From: a virus | DNA: 64,000 bases | Direction: 5' to 3' (one strand) | IMG/VR virus record: IMGVR_UViG_3300021591_000021 | Coordinates: 1 to 64,000 of that record | Part shown: one piece after another, positions 49,302-56,794 of the stretch | How the letters are laid out: every line of letters begins with the position of its first letter | Numbering within the stretch: position 1 is the first letter of the stretch | The notes under the pieces: generated by a model | Told to the model about the DNA's origin: nothing | What the model saw: the letters and a program-made list of their open reading frames with translations, nothing else | Databases searched by the model: none | Position numbers and translations under genes: made by a program

Positions 49302-49667
49302 TCACCTCCTTTTGAGCTCACTATCGAGAAGTGCACCTGCAAGATTCTTCTCTCGAGGAATCCAGACGAATTCGACGTCCAGACCTCTCTGAGAGATCAA
49401 CTCCCTCACTCTCCGATGGAGTTTTCGTAAACGTACATTCTTCACAGAATACTCGCCGTTCAGTTGCCTAACGACTAGTTGGGAGTCGCTGTAGATCGTC
49501 ACGAACTCATACGTTGAGATCATCTCCAATGCGTAGATAATCGCCCAGTATTCTGCTTCGTTGTGCGTCTTCGCGGGAGTCATTACTGTGAAGTATTTCT
49601 TCTCCGTTGCTACACAGATTCGACCGATACCACTACCGTCAACATAAACTTCGATTCGTCTAACCAC
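49302..49667 (-). CDS. RNase H-like protein
   Basis: A 121-residue RNase HI-fold protein: EVYVDGSGIG (first Asp), THNEAEYWAIIYALE (Glu), VTIYSDSQLVV (second Asp), EFVWIPREKNLAG (C-terminal region). The usual final Asp (AD) is Gly here, so activity may be altered. Such proteins remove RNA primers or R-loops. Confidence 0.8.
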   Translation of the reverse strand: MVRRIEVYVDGSGIGRICVATEKKYFTVMTPAKTHNEAEYWAIIYALEMISTYEFVTIYSDSQLVVRQLNGEYSVKNVRLRKLHRRVRELISQRGLDVEFVWIPREKNLAGALLDSELKRR

Positions 49668-49697
49668 GGTGCCTCACCTCTCCTCAGCCTCCCATAC

Positions 49698-49925
49698 TCA
49701 TAGGCTTTCACCTAACCACATAGCGAGTCCAACGACTCCCAGGAATACTGTTAACGGTATGCCGATGAGGGTTGTTATGAGGAACATAATGAGGTTTCCA
49801 AGTATAGGTCCCCACAAAGAACCGGCACCAACTAGTCTAAGCCAAAACTGATATGGAAGGAAGTACCAGTAGGAAACGATACCAAGGAAGCATAGCAAAC
49901 CAACAAGAAACTCTCCTATACTCAT
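49698..49925 (-). CDS. small two-helix membrane protein
   Basis: A 75-residue protein with hydrophobic segments FLVGLLCFLGIVSYWYFLPY and NLIMFLITTLIGIPLTVFLG. Unknown role; could be a second holin or envelope-stress protein. Confidence 0.55.
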   Translation of the reverse strand: MSIGEFLVGLLCFLGIVSYWYFLPYQFWLRLVGAGSLWGPILGNLIMFLITTLIGIPLTVFLGVVGLAMWLGESL

Positions 49926-49932
49926 CTTCTCC

Positions 49933-50286
49933 TCAGCCTCCTCCGACCATATGTGGATGGCACTCCGTAGGATTCCTCGGAACAGACGTTATCCACGTTG
50001 CACCGTCGTAGGTTGCTACGAAGATAACCTTGGTCTTTGTCCATGCATAGACCGCATGACATTCTGGAGCTCCGTATCCGGCGTCGAATTCATAATCGAG
50101 TAGTTCCTTCGCTTCATTCCATGAAAGAACTACTCCACGTTTCTCCCAAGGTATTTGTTTTGGACATTTCTCTTCTTCATAACCTTGCTTGTACCATCCA
50201 TCGCACCAACCGAATTCACCGATGACTACTCCAAGGATCTCTTCACCTTCTGCCTCTTCTTCGATCCACTTTGCTAGATTTCCCAT
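49933..50286 (-). CDS. hypothetical protein
   Basis: A 117-residue protein after GAGGTGAAAAG. W- and Y-rich, with EILGVVIGEFGWCDGWYKQG and ECHAVYAWTKTKVIFVATYDG. Cysteines are not paired. Not recognised. Confidence 0.55.
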   Translation of the reverse strand: MGNLAKWIEEEAEGEEILGVVIGEFGWCDGWYKQGYEEEKCPKQIPWEKRGVVLSWNEAKELLDYEFDAGYGAPECHAVYAWTKTKVIFVATYDGATWITSVPRNPTECHPHMVGGG

Positions 50287-50290
50287 CTTT

Positions 50291-50512
50291 TCACCTCCTT
50301 AATCTTCCAACTATCTGCACTATGTCATTAAAAAGGATTTTGAGTACCCACTTAAAGGTTATAGAGTCATTTTCATCAAATTCTCTTTTAAGTATATCTC
50401 GAAGTGTTTCTCTTATTCGTTCCTCTAAATTCATATAGATCAAGTCTTTAACTCGTTCAGCTATTTCCCTGACTACTTCATCAAATTCTTCTTCACTTAG
50501 ATCAAGTTTCAT
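50291..50512 (-). CDS. helical hypothetical protein
   Basis: A 73-residue, entirely helical, highly charged protein (EEEFDEVVREIAERVKDLI). AAGGAGGGAAAGAA precedes the ATG. Coupled with the membrane miniprotein upstream. Confidence 0.5.
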   Translation of the reverse strand: MKLDLSEEEFDEVVREIAERVKDLIYMNLEERIRETLRDILKREFDENDSITFKWVLKILFNDIVQIVGRLRR

Positions 50513-50627
50513 TTCTTTCCCTCCTTTCTTTTAAGTCATGTAAGATCATATATGCTAAGAGAAATAAGAAGTAGAGCCAGAGGAGAAGAATCAGGATTAG
50601 CACTTCACATTTGGTCCAGCACATCAT
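50502..50627 (-). CDS. 41-residue membrane miniprotein
   Basis: ATG 50,627 follows GGAAGGAAGACTG. One long hydrophobic helix (EVLILILLLWLYFLFLAYMI) and a basic end. Its stop lies in the start of the next gene. Confidence 0.5.
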   Translation of the reverse strand: MMCWTKCEVLILILLLWLYFLFLLAYMILHDLKERRERNET

Positions 50628-50654
50628 CAGTCTTCCTTCCGCTTAACTTTCTTC

Positions 50655-50990
50655 CTAGCAGTCTCGTCTTGCATCAAATACTCTTGTGTCGTGCCAGTCG
50701 CTTTCACTGGTTGTTCCAGTTATTGGCACCAGGTATTCTTTTACTCCTTTCTTCCTTAGCCTCCACATATGGATTCTCTCCTTGATTGCCTTGGGCAGGA
50801 TCATCAAGGTTCCAAGTAGGAAAATAGCTAAGTTCGTCTTACCACGTCTCTCGAACCACTCCTTAGTTACTATGAACAACTTGTCTCCTCTCTTCTCGAT
50901 CTCTAGCCTCCCGTGATACTTTATCCCGAGCCTCAAGGGAATGACTTCCTCATCGACATACTGAGGAAGGACTACGAGACAAGGCCTCAT
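50655..50990 (-). CDS. membrane-associated hypothetical protein
   Basis: A 111-residue protein: N-terminal alpha/beta region, one hydrophobic helix (TNLAIFLLGTLMILPKAI) near residues 52-69, basic C-terminus. Not recognised. Confidence 0.5.
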   Translation of the reverse strand: MRPCLVVLPQYVDEEVIPLRLGIKYHGRLEIEKRGDKLFIVTKEWFERRGKTNLAIFLLGTLMILPKAIKERIHMWRLRKKGVKEYLVPITGTTSESDWHDTRVFDARRDC

Positions 50991-51292
50991 TACTTCTCAG
51001 TCTCCTTCAACCTAACAACCTTCACTAACTTGTAGATAGCCCTGAAGACATGGTGGTTATCACATTCCCAGAGTTCTTCGAAGGTGTAGTCTCCAAAGTT
51101 GTCTAACTCTGCTCTGCAAAACAGTTGAGCTCCGCAGACTGGACACGTCTCAGGGAACTCAACCGGTTGAAACTCTACGATCGCATAGGTACATTTCGAG
51201 TATGTTCCGTCTGGATACCAAACGATACATCGAGCCTCTGCAGTAGTATCGGCGAACGGACACTTCTCTAGCTGACATCGGACTCTTAACAA
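50990..51292 (-). CDS. zinc-site hypothetical protein
   Basis: A 100-residue protein; TTG start after GGAGGTGGAGTAG. Contains CPVCGAQLFCRAE and earlier CQLEKCPF, CTYAIV; late WECDNHH. Likely a zinc fold. Confidence 0.55.
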   Translation of the reverse strand: MLRVRCQLEKCPFADTTAEARCIVWYPDGTYSKCTYAIVEFQPVEFPETCPVCGAQLFCRAELDNFGDYTFEELWECDNHHVFRAIYKLVKVVRLKETEK

Positions 51293-51316
51293 CTACTCCA
51301 CCTCTCCCGGAGGTTT

Positions 51317-51628
51317 TCAAAGTGCGCCCATCCTCCAGAGTTTGTATGCCAAGCAAAGTTTTCCTAGATTTTCCACTAGCGCATCGAGGATTTCCTTCGC
51401 ACGATTCACATCGCCATCTGTCACGTACATTAACATCGTCGAAAGTTCCGTTGCAATATGCGACTTAACGTCGATTGTCCATCCCTTTTCGTTCACTAAG
51501 TCACAAAGTATCATCGAGTGAAGGATCCCAGCGGACTTTAGACGTTCCTTCAAATCCTGAGTCTGAAGCCACTCATTGAAGGTCTGCATCGCTTCAGGGA
51601 AATCTGTGATGTCAAACTTAGCTGCCAT
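51317..51628 (-). CDS. helical hypothetical protein
   Basis: A 103-residue, all-helical protein after AGGAGGTGAGAGA (HSMILCDLVNEKGWTIDVKS, VNRAKEILDALVENLGKL). No motif known. Confidence 0.55.
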   Translation of the reverse strand: MAAKFDITDFPEAMQTFNEWLQTQDLKERLKSAGILHSMILCDLVNEKGWTIDVKSHIATELSTMLMYVTDGDVNRAKEILDALVENLGKLCLAYKLWRMGAL

Positions 51629-51632
51629 TCTC

Positions 51633-51968
51633 TCACCTCCTAAGGAGCTTAATGATATGAATCAACGCCTGTGCAAGTACAGCATGCTGATAGTATCCGC
51701 TATTCGCAACGTTCTCGAGGTTAACCATCAACGCCTCATCCGGATCATTCACTATTCTCTTCGGATCCATGACGATGTAGTTCCTCGCTACATGCTTCAC
51801 ATAGCCGATAACGGTATCATTCACCTGAATGCTCAACGGAGACTCCTTATCGAAAAGTATCACACGTCCATCAGTGTATCGTCCGACGATCGTCCCGTCT
51901 TTTCCTGCCTTAGCTATAGTTACCAGCTGCATTCCAGGCGCAACTGGAATCAGAGGACGTTCATCCAT
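51633..51968 (-). CDS. TRAM-like small protein
   Basis: ATG 51,968 (six bases after GGAGGGATGTGT; ATG 51,974 also possible), 111 residues. ESPLSIQVNDTVIGYVKHVA and RNYIVMDPKRI follow the TRAM beta-barrel pattern. TRAM proteins in archaea bind RNA, sometimes as cold-shock-like chaperones. A strong TATA box lies upstream. Confidence 0.55.
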   Translation of the reverse strand: MDERPLIPVAPGMQLVTIAKAGKDGTIVGRYTDGRVILFDKESPLSIQVNDTVIGYVKHVARNYIVMDPKRIVNDPDEALMVNLENVANSGYYQHAVLAQALIHIIKLLRR

Positions 51969-52004
51969 ACACATCCCTCCTTTACTTACGATTAAATATA
52001 CATT

Positions 52005-52017
52005 TTACCAATATTTA
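52005..52017 (-). promoter_or_regulatory. TATA promoter before the TRAM-like gene
   Basis: Leftward GTTTAAATATTGG, about 40 nt before the start, identical in core to other promoters in the window. Confidence 0.6.
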
Positions 52018-52038
52018 AACATTTTGAACGTTTGACGG

Positions 52039-52203
52039 TCATTTCTTGGCATACTCCTTGACAATACGCCTCCAAATAAGGATTCTTGGGAGACGCTTTT
52101 TCTCAGGCAATCCTTTGCGTTTACGACGCAACCTCTCTTTCTTCCGACGAGTTAGAGGTCCTCGATGTTTATGCTTCCGTCTATTTCCAGGTTTCCTCGT
52201 CAT
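52039..52203 (-). CDS. 54-residue very basic protein
   Basis: ATG 52,203 follows TGGAGGGAGAAT. About half the residues are Lys, Arg or His (KPGNRRKHKHRGPLTRRKK, ERLRRKRKGL). A C-terminal helix follows (RILIWRRIVKEYAKK). It likely coats or bridges nucleic acid, or mimics a small ribosomal protein. Confidence 0.55.
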   Translation of the reverse strand: MTRKPGNRRKHKHRGPLTRRKKERLRRKRKGLPEKKRLPRILIWRRIVKEYAKK

Positions 52204-52414
52204 ATTCTCCCTCCATTAGTTTTGTTGACTCTTTGTGACTTTTACTAATAGTAAAAGTGACTTTGTTCTCCCTTGAGGATTTTATACAGTATGCTGGTGC
52301 CAACTGACGTCTGAGGACACTCCCGCAATACTTGCAGACACTCGGGAAGTCCTCGGAGTACGGCATAAGGTTCAACAACCTATACGGACAATTCTTGTTT
52401 GGACAGATCCACAT
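52181..52414 (-). CDS. zinc-ribbon protein
   Basis: ATG 52,414 follows GAGGTGAGAAGT; 77 residues. WICPNKNCPYRL and SVCKYCGSVLRR form two Cys pairs. Overlaps the basic protein gene. Confidence 0.55.
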   Translation of the reverse strand: MWICPNKNCPYRLLNLMPYSEDFPSVCKYCGSVLRRQLAPAYCIKSSRENKVTFTISKSHKESTKLMEGEYDEETWK

Positions 52415-52419
52415 ACTTC

Positions 52420-52842
52420 TCACCTCTTACGTTGCAGTTGACTACGAGGAATCTTAACGACTAACGGGTATGCTGCCGAGGGAAGCTCCACGGAAAGGTA
52501 ATCGTCCGCAACGACCTTCACGATTCCGGTGAGACCCTTGAATGGTCCTGCAATAACCTCAACCTCCTCGCCAACTTCATATTTCACCGGCTCCGGTGCA
52601 AGGTATTTCTGAAGCTCCTCGACCGAAACTTGTCCTGGGAGGACTTTCCTGCAGAATCTCGATCCCTTCACAAGATTCCGAACCGTCCAAAGGTCAGCTG
52701 CCTCGATGAAGATGTAACCTTTAACAGTGTCAGAAGACATCATCGCGAATACCTTCGCTGAAGTTTCCTCGGCTCGCCATTGTATCTCTTCGATTGCTTG
52801 CTTTTCTCTCCCTCCAACCACCTTCACAACGAATATCGGCAT
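52420..52842 (-). CDS. spt5: Spt5-like transcription elongation factor
   Basis: A 140-residue protein with an N-terminal NGN domain (FVVKVVGGREKQAIEEIQW, SDTVKGYIFIEAADLWTV) and a C-terminal KOW motif (YEVGEEVEVIAGPFKGLTG). This is the full archaeal Spt5 (NusG) layout and size. Host Spt5 pairs with Spt4 and RNA polymerase; a viral copy could redirect elongation. The next gene may partner it. Confidence 0.85.
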   Translation of the reverse strand: MPIFVVKVVGGREKQAIEEIQWRAEETSAKVFAMMSSDTVKGYIFIEAADLWTVRNLVKGSRFCRKVLPGQVSVEELQKYLAPEPVKYEVGEEVEVIAGPFKGLTGIVKVVADDYLSVELPSAAYPLVVKIPRSQLQRKR

Positions 52843-53120
52843 TAGTCCCCCTCCATCTGTCTCCGCATGTTTTCTGCCAGAAGCATAACGAAGAGATCTT
52901 TCGTGAAGCTGGGCCTGTCCATCAGTGACCTTGCTAGTGCCTGGAGCAGAGTCATTCTCGGACCGTAAATCAGAGTATATGCATCGAATGTCTCTCCTTT
53001 ATCCTTCACAAGGACAAGGAAGGCTCCTGAGATTTCCAAATCTTTAAGGTCTTCGACTCTCTGCTTTATTTCCTCTACGTCTTCTGCTTCAACATCCAAA
53101 TCAAACTGTATTCGGACCAT
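52842..53120 (-). CDS. hypothetical protein next to Spt5
   Basis: A 92-residue protein after AGGAGGTGATAGA: IQFDLDVEAEDVEEIKQRVE, ISGAFLVLVKDKGETFDAYT, then helices. No zinc site, so it is not Spt4. One-base overlap with spt5. Confidence 0.55.
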   Translation of the reverse strand: MVRIQFDLDVEAEDVEEIKQRVEDLKDLEISGAFLVLVKDKGETFDAYTLIYGPRMTLLQALARSLMDRPSFTKDLFVMLLAENMRRQMEGD

Positions 53121-53131
53121 TCTATCACCTC

Positions 53132-53515
53132 CTAAACATTTTCAAGTGGATGCCGTGAAAGCTCACATCCACACTTCGGGCAACTATATACGACGTACAG
53201 CGAAGTCTGCTTACCATCGTTTACAGCAATGGCCTCTCTCACTGGCTCGCGATAGTAACTCACACAGTACGGACAGAGCTCACACTCCATCCAATCGTCA
53301 GGTGGCTGAGGAAATCGATAGAGGTCTCTCTCGCCTGTTGGCTTCTTCACCAGTTCACTTATCGAAGGCTCGCCGAGCGCTTTCCAGAGATTGTAGTGAT
53401 ACTCGCATAGGTTGCCTCCTCGAACCTTGTTGACTCCATCGTAAACGACCTTTCTCCAACCGTTCTTCTTCTCAGCAACACATACCGTGCACCTAGGAAT
53501 GAGTTTCTTCTTCAA
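53132..53515 (-). CDS. two-zinc-site protein
   Basis: A 127-residue protein; TTG start after AAGGTGAAGGAAA. RCTVCVAEKKNGW...NLCEYHY forms one site; CELCPYCVSYY and SCPKCGCELSRH form others. Probably a nucleic acid-binding fold. Confidence 0.6.
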   Translation of the reverse strand: MKKKLIPRCTVCVAEKKNGWRKVVYDGVNKVRGGNLCEYHYNLWKALGEPSISELVKKPTGERDLYRFPQPPDDWMECELCPYCVSYYREPVREAIAVNDGKQTSLYVVYSCPKCGCELSRHPLENV

Positions 53516-53693
53516 TTTCCTTCACCTTCTTTGTTACCGTTCCATAGAGCAGACTCACTCGATATCCTCTCCGACGAAGTTCCTCGGCTGCTTTCCTCTG
53601 GTCGTATGTGATATACCCGCCAGGTTTGTTCGCTCCTCGACCGACAATTCGGATGAGCTCCTCGTCAGACATCTCCCTCCATTTCGTCTTCAT
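53493..53693 (-). CDS. small helical basic protein
   Basis: A 66-residue protein: WREMSDEELIRIVGRGANKP (a common small helical motif in phage proteins), AAEELRRRGYRVSLLYG. Starts after TAGGTGATCTAG. Confidence 0.55.
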   Translation of the reverse strand: MKTKWREMSDEELIRIVGRGANKPGGYITYDQRKAAEELRRRGYRVSLLYGTVTKKVKEIEEETHS

Positions 53694-53710
53694 CTAGATC
53701 ACCTACGGGT

Positions 53711-53977
53711 TCATCCCTCGAAGTGGTACTCGTCCCATCTAAGCCACTCGTATGCTCCTGCAATAATCTTGTCAGCCTCCTCCTTTGACATATCCAAAGT
53801 CACCTCGGCTCCGCAATCCTGACATTCGATAGACGTATATTTGATCTCTGGGTGCTCATCATAAGAATCATCCACGTGCACAGTTCCCTCAGCATCAACG
53901 CTATCGAAGAGATAGTGCGTTAACGTACCTCTCGCGTAGAACTTATCATTTCCACAGATTTTGCACTTCAGGTCCAT
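53711..53977 (-). CDS. zinc-ribbon protein
   Basis: ATG 53,977 follows TGGGAGGTGATTGT; 88 residues. LKCKICGNDKFY and IECQDCGAEVTLD are ribbon knuckles. AT-rich promoter-like sequence (AAATTTAATTAAAG) lies just upstream. Confidence 0.6.
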   Translation of the reverse strand: MDLKCKICGNDKFYARGTLTHYLFDSVDAEGTVHVDDSYDEHPEIKYTSIECQDCGAEVTLDMSKEEADKIIAGAYEWLRWDEYHFEG

Positions 53978-53992
53978 ACAATCACCTCCCAC

Positions 53993-54034
53993 CTCTGAGT
54001 TAAATTAAATTTTCTTTAATTAAATTTTTCGACA
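53993..54034 (-). promoter_or_regulatory. AT-rich promoter region
   Basis: Leftward GTCGAAAAATTTAATTAAAG then AAAATTTAATTTAAC precedes the zinc-ribbon gene. Similar (C/G)TCgAAAATTTAAA elements precede the genes at 58,645 and 59,030, each after a short inverted repeat based on GACTG/CAGTC. Confidence 0.4.
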
Positions 54035-54240
54035 GACGCAGTCTGCCAAAGCTTCTCGAGTTTATCGATGATCACCGGAGTATCCTCCTCGAGGACATCT
54101 ACTTCTAGTGGCACTGAACCTCTATGCTTCATCAAGTCACACATCTCGTCGGTTTCATCGTCAGTCCGTTCGACTTTCTTGTACAGTGAGATGAATCGTT
54201 CCATATGTCTGACGATTCTTTCTAACCTGTAACTGCTCAA
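54016..54240 (-). CDS. small acidic helical protein
   Basis: TTG 54,240 follows TGGAGGTGATAAGC; 74 residues, helical with SLYKKVERTDDETDEMCDLM. Begins 18 nt after the tRNA 3' end. Confidence 0.5.
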   Translation of the reverse strand: MSSYRLERIVRHMERFISLYKKVERTDDETDEMCDLMKHRGSVPLEVDVLEEDTPVIIDKLEKLWQTASVEKFN

Positions 54241-54258
54241 GCTTATCACCTCCAACTA

Positions 54259-54334
54259 TGCTCCGGCCGGGATTTGAACCCGGGATCAATGGCTCGAAAG
54301 GCCATTATGCTTGTCCGGACTGCACCACCGGAGC
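54259..54334 (-). tRNA. tRNA-Glu (anticodon TTC)
   Basis: Full cloverleaf: acceptor GCTCCGG/CCGGAGC, D stem GTGC/GCAT, anticodon stem ATGGC/GCCAT with loop CTTTCGA (anticodon TTC, Glu GAA), T arm CCGGG TTCAAAT CCCGG, discriminator A. CCA is not encoded. The G-rich acceptor and T arm look archaeal. It overlaps the 3' end of the upstream winged-helix gene by 30 nt. GAA is a frequent codon here, so a supplementary role is plausible; an attachment-site origin is the alternative. Confidence 0.95.
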
Positions 54335-54742
54335 TCTACGGAGATAGACATTTCGAAGCCTCTCAAACAGTGACTTAGGCAGATTTCGTCTCAAGTAGCG
54401 GGTCAACTGACTCTTCCTCCGATGTGGAAGATTCTTTGAGAGCGAAAGCTCCCTCATCAAGAAGTTGAGAGCGGCGTCCTCATCAACATAGTAATAGTAC
54501 CGCGCACGTCCGGGACATGCAGCGAGACCGTTGAAGAGGTCCGTTGCTCGTCCACGTATGCTACCTCGACCTGACCCTATGACCAGTTGGAACCTACGTA
54601 TTGCTCCTTTGTCTATAAGCGATTTTAGTCGCACGTTACGTAAATACCCTCTCTCGTAACCCGTTAGAGATGCTAGTTTATTCGTGGTAACTACGCCTTC
54701 TCTCCGAATCAGTTCGATGAGTTGTTCATCCGTGTACCTCAT
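54305..54742 (-). CDS. winged-helix-like protein
   Basis: A 145-residue protein: EQLIELIRREGVVTTNKLAS and GYLRNVRLKSLIDKGAIRRF (winged helix), then ARYYYYVDEDAALNFLMREL. Strongly basic C-terminus (RRNLPKSLFERLRNVYLRR). Its last ten codons lie inside the tRNA-Glu gene. Confidence 0.6.
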   Translation of the reverse strand: MRYTDEQLIELIRREGVVTTNKLASLTGYERGYLRNVRLKSLIDKGAIRRFQLVIGSGRGSIRGRATDLFNGLAACPGRARYYYYVDEDAALNFLMRELSLSKNLPHRRKSQLTRYLRRNLPKSLFERLRNVYLRRAPVVQSGQA

Positions 54743-54921
54743 CGTCCATCATCCTCAATTCGAGCGAGTTCATTGAGCTTACGCCAGACTTCAAATGGTA
54801 TTCCTGCGGCCTCACATCGGATCGGATCGAGTGTTTGGTTGTCCATCACCCATTTCCAATACTCATAGGGAATTCCCATGGCTTCCGCCTCATATGGATC
54901 GATGTAGATTCGATAGGTCAT
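54739..54921 (-). CDS. 60-residue protein with internal repeat
   Basis: ATG 54,921 lies downstream of GGAGGAGATGG. Two units, YEAEAMGIPYEYWKWV and RCEAAGIPFEVWRKL, share the pattern xEAxGIPxExWxxx. Not recognised. Confidence 0.5.
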   Translation of the reverse strand: MTYRIYIDPYEAEAMGIPYEYWKWVMDNQTLDPIRCEAAGIPFEVWRKLNELARIEDDGR

Positions 54922-55106
54922 GTTGCTCCATCTCCTCCTGCCCTCTTCTCGAGCCAAGCCTCTAACTTACTTGGCAAAGGCAGTCTATGCCAGACCTCAC
55001 CGTCAATAATCACTTCCGCTTGATAACAGTAATCCAGTATCCTCCTGGCTTGCTCTGGTGTCAAATCGGCTACTCGAAGGATGGTGATTACCTCATCCTG
55101 CTTCAT
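54918..55106 (-). CDS. small hypothetical protein
   Basis: A 62-residue protein: VITILRVADLTPEQARRILD then EVWHRLPLPSKLEAWLE. Helical; overlaps the next gene. Confidence 0.5.
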   Translation of the reverse strand: MKQDEVITILRVADLTPEQARRILDYCYQAEVIIDGEVWHRLPLPSKLEAWLEKRAGGDGAT

Positions 55107-55113
55107 CTACGCC

Positions 55114-55275
55114 TCACCTCCCTCCTTCGATATCCTCGATTTCAAGATCGATGAATATCTCAACCAAGGCGTTGTGCACCTCACAGAGGTCCTTAGCAGG
55201 ACACTTCTCACAGGATGTTGCCTCACAGAAGATATCTACCATCTCTTCATAGAGGCTAACGAAAGATTCGGTCAT
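55114..55275 (-). CDS. small Cys-cluster protein
   Basis: ATG 55,275 follows GGGAGGTGAGGACC; 53 residues with FCEATSCEKCPAKDLCEVH, four closely spaced Cys that could hold zinc or an Fe-S cluster. Confidence 0.5.
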   Translation of the reverse strand: MTESFVSLYEEMVDIFCEATSCEKCPAKDLCEVHNALVEIFIDLEIEDIEGGR

Positions 55276-55332
55276 GGTCCTCACCTCCCTTAGGTTTCTT
55301 TCGGTAGACGCTACAGGAAAGAGAGATTTCGC

Positions 55333-55557
55333 TCAACGTTTTTTACCTTCTAAGAGTTCTACGGTGATTTTGATTCTTACCGTCTTCAACGGGGGAATTT
55401 TCAGTTTCTCAATAATCCAATCATCGAGTTTAGGATAGAAATACGATTCCCACTCCGATACTCCCTCTAACTTTGCTTTTGAGAAAAATCGAGGGACCCC
55501 CTGAACATGGTAGGCGGAGGTCTTGATCTCCCAAACCGAGGAAACTTTCTTATTCAT
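55333..55557 (-). CDS. hypothetical protein
   Basis: ATG 55,557 follows GGAGGAGGTGGCCAAAT; 74 residues. Strand-rich ends (SVWEIKTSAYHVQGV, VRIKITVELLEG). Not recognised. Confidence 0.5.
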   Translation of the reverse strand: MNKKVSSVWEIKTSAYHVQGVPRFFSKAKLEGVSEWESYFYPKLDDWIIEKLKIPPLKTVRIKITVELLEGKKR

Positions 55558-55596
55558 ATTTGGCCACCTCCTCCAGGCTGGAGACATCAGCATAGG

Positions 55597-55710
55597 TCAT
55601 GCCTTCACAGCCTCCCGACATCTTTTACATAGCCATGTCTCACCCCAAAAGGGATGACGACCGACGTATTTAAGTATCACATCAGATCGTCCACACTTAA
55701 AGCACTTCAC
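55597..55710 (-). CDS. 37-residue zinc-knuckle protein
   Basis: GTG 55,710 follows AGGAGGCGGTGAAGC. KCFKCGRSDVIL...WLCKRCREA gives C-x2-C twice. Confidence 0.5.
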   Translation of the reverse strand: MKCFKCGRSDVILKYVGRHPFWGETWLCKRCREAVKA

Positions 55711-55723
55711 GCTTCACCGCCTC

Positions 55724-56140
55724 CTAAAAGAGGAGAATATTTGGCTCTTTTCCTCCTGTTGCAAACTTGAAGTTTCGTCTATACTCATCGATTTCGTCTG
55801 TATTCACGCATATTTTTTCCAGCTCCACGCTCAATCTTCGTCCTTCTTCAGTTCTTGCAATTATCATATGTGGCCTGTATCCTCTTCTTTCCAGATATTT
55901 TTTACTCACTATGTTTATACCCTTCTCCTCGATCAGTCTGTTAAAAGCCTCCTCTAAAATCTCCTTTGCTTTTTTCTTTGCTGTGCATATGTATATTCGC
56001 CCCGCTTCCACTGGTCTTACTATCACGTCGCCTTCTTTTATCGCATAGGATAGGCGTCTTAACCCCCCTTTTCTTGTCCTATACTTTTGTAAGTATTTTT
56101 CCAGAACGTCCTTCCACATTCTCTCCTTTTGTGGCCTCAC
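55724..56140 (-). CDS. hypothetical protein
   Basis: A 138-residue protein (GTG 56,140 after GGCGGTGAGGC). Basic helical N-terminus, then GDVIVRPVEAGRIYICTAKK and AKEILEEAFNRLIEEKGINI. Not recognised. Confidence 0.55.
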   Translation of the reverse strand: MRPQKERMWKDVLEKYLQKYRTRKGGLRRLSYAIKEGDVIVRPVEAGRIYICTAKKKAKEILEEAFNRLIEEKGINIVSKKYLERRGYRPHMIIARTEEGRRLSVELEKICVNTDEIDEYRRNFKFATGGKEPNILLF

Positions 56141-56188
56141 GCCTCACCGCCTCCCTGATGCTTGCCATGAAAAGGAGTGGCAACAGGG

Positions 56189-56512
56189 TTAAGGGTCTAG
56201 CGCTCTTCGAATCCTCTCGTTCTCCCTTTCTATCTCTTGCCTATCCTCCCATGATAAGTCTCCGGCATCTGTAAGATACCATTTTTGTAAGCACCGACAG
56301 CACCGAAGGAAGCGGACGTAACTTAGCTCGCTTTCAACCACGTGTAGGGAATACTTCCCGCACTTAGGGCATGTCCAAAACTCAACGTTCATGCCAGTAT
56401 CCGCTTTTACGATGATTGAAACCAAGTTGTGAGTGCCCATGCCATATGGCAGTACAACTTCACGCTTACCGAGATGAATGGAATTTTTAACTTTAAGTCC
56501 TGACACTTCCAC
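56189..56512 (-). CDS. zinc-ribbon protein
   Basis: GTG 56,512 follows AGGAGGGCGAT; 107 residues. FWTCPKCGKYSLHV and LRCCRCLQKWYLT form a ribbon; helical acidic end. Confidence 0.55.
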   Translation of the reverse strand: MEVSGLKVKNSIHLGKREVVLPYGMGTHNLVSIIVKADTGMNVEFWTCPKCGKYSLHVVESELSYVRFLRCCRCLQKWYLTDAGDLSWEDRQEIERENERIRRALDP

Positions 56513-56765
56513 ATCGCCCTCCTTTCGTTTCACCTCTCTTCTTGAGGAGGACCCAGAAGCCCTCGTAGGCTTCGAGCCACTCCTCATCCGAGGAGCAGTA
56601 TGGGCACCCGATGATATAGGTGCCCAAGACCTGCCTCCCACACTCACACTCAAGCTGGTAGCCCCCTATAGGCCCTCCGCACTGGATACACTCGTATCCA
56701 GGAAGAGCCTTCACGAGCCTCCAGCGAAAGCCCGTGTGGTGACCGGGCATACATCTCTCAGTCAT
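56493..56765 (-). CDS. multi-zinc-ribbon protein
   Basis: A 90-residue protein after AGGAGGTGAGATGAA. YECIQCGGPIGG, LECECGRQVLG and IGCPYCSSDEE are three Cys knuckles, consistent with double ribbons. Confidence 0.6.
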   Translation of the reverse strand: MTERCMPGHHTGFRWRLVKALPGYECIQCGGPIGGYQLECECGRQVLGTYIIGCPYCSSDEEWLEAYEGFWVLLKKRGETKGGRCGSVRT

Positions 56766-56794
56766 TTCATCTCACCTCCTATCCAGCATCTTAC

